NCBI RefSeq assembly: GCF_007004065.1
Contig: NZ_VFSV01000029.1
Coordinates: 1-42,927, forward strand
From: Palleronia caenipelagi
GTDB lineage: Bacteria > Pseudomonadota > Alphaproteobacteria > Rhodobacterales > Rhodobacteraceae
Length of the DNA stretch: 42,927 nt
Direction of reading: 5' to 3'
Part shown: positions 42,656-42,927 of the stretch, piece by piece
Layout of the letters: each line of letters opens with the position of its first letter
Numbering within the stretch: position 1 is the first letter of the stretch
The notes under the pieces: generated by a model
What the model was told of the DNA's origin: nothing
What the model saw: only the letters and a program-made list of their open reading frames with translations
The model's database searches: none
Made by a program: the position numbers and the translations under genes

Positions 42656-42927
42656 TCATGCGGCATCCTCCCAAGGTGGTGCGCGGGATTTGGGTGTTTG
42701 ACTGCGCAGGAAGGTCTCAATGATGACCATCGCGTCGCCGCATTTGGGGCAAGACTGTTTCGCGTGCCGCTCGTCGTTGCCGTCACTTGTCCCTTCGTCT
42801 GATGTTTGCGCCGGTTCTGGCGCTGCATCCAACAAGCGCCTGATCTTCTCGATCCTGTCTCGCCGGATGCCATTGGCGAGGAAGCCTGCATGGCGGATGC
42901 GGTGGAAGCCGGGCGGCAGGACATGGA
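42656..42927 (-). mobile_element. IS91-family transposase, C-terminal part (continues beyond the window)
   Basis: The reverse-strand frame ending at TGA 42656-42658 encodes the last 90 residues of an IS91-type (Y2, rolling-circle) transposase. It begins HVLPPGFHRIRHAGFLANGI, the hallmark of the C-terminal region, and continues with RRDRIEKIRRLLD and the zinc-ribbon-like segment SCPKCGDAMVIIETFL (CxxC) before a short end, PPWEDAA. The catalytic tyrosines lie outside the window, so intactness cannot be judged. This frame shows no break. It marks the right-hand mobile boundary. Confidence 0.88.

Overview
The window reads as chromosomal DNA of an alphaproteobacterium, most likely Rhodobacteraceae (Roseobacter group). 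Reasons: uniformly high GC, proteins that look rhodobacteral throughout (DUF6456, DUF3422, TIGR01459-type HAD, YcgN, a pyrrolysine-free MttB homologue), a CIRCE element before groESL, tRNA-Glu genes of the alphaproteobacterial type, and a hairpin/GTATTTTT repeat that I associate with this family from memory. Most of it is ordinary, densely packed housekeeping sequence. Accessory DNA is mainly at the two edges: an inactivated IS3-type transposase remnant (left) and the C-terminus of an IS91-type transposase (right).

Layout. 1-476: broken IS3 transposase carrying a palindromic insertion. 691-3114: hotdog thioesterase, arginase, DsbB, YqaA. 3176-6012: YpfJ-type metallopeptidase, a possibly acquired GIY-YIG/DUF4357 nuclease, LipA. 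6114-8784: DUF6456 regulator-like protein and MttB homologue. 8924-13486: guaA, an unlisted-type 43-codon membrane miniprotein overlapping mscS, and typA. 13505-16922: GNAT enzyme, pyrC-recJ. 17042-17207: two identical tRNA-Glu genes. 17424-19465: groES-groEL under CIRCE. 19648-24668: ppaC, HAD protein, MaoC hydratase, then the overlapping run ribF-ycgN-threonine aldolase. 24673-27225: alpha/beta hydrolase and HCCA-isomerase-like protein, divergent from prs. 27268-31258: moaA-waaA-glycosyltransferase operon, divergent from a small lipoprotein gene. 31310-40175: on the minus strand aceE-aceF-lpdA (complete pyruvate dehydrogenase complex), phasin, DUF3422, M20 amidohydrolase. 40440-42403: hisB-hisH, an A-type Fe-S carrier and a small unknown gene. 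42404-42927: IS91-type element tail and transposase.

Functional links. LipA makes the lipoyl groups needed by AceF and by the lipoyl domain fused to Lpd. Acetyl-CoA from that complex feeds polyhydroxyalkanoate, consistent with a phasin gene directly downstream; the MaoC-type hydratase could feed the same route. Prs, GuaA, PyrC and HisBH belong to PRPP, purine, pyrimidine and histidine synthesis.

I found no CRISPR array, no prophage, and no convincing multi-gene new system. The items most worth a second look are the set of promoters placed exactly 6 bp before start codons (apparent leaderless genes), the miniprotein before mscS, the operator-bearing promoter of the MaoC gene, the DUF6456 protein, and the palindromic insertion in the IS3 remnant.
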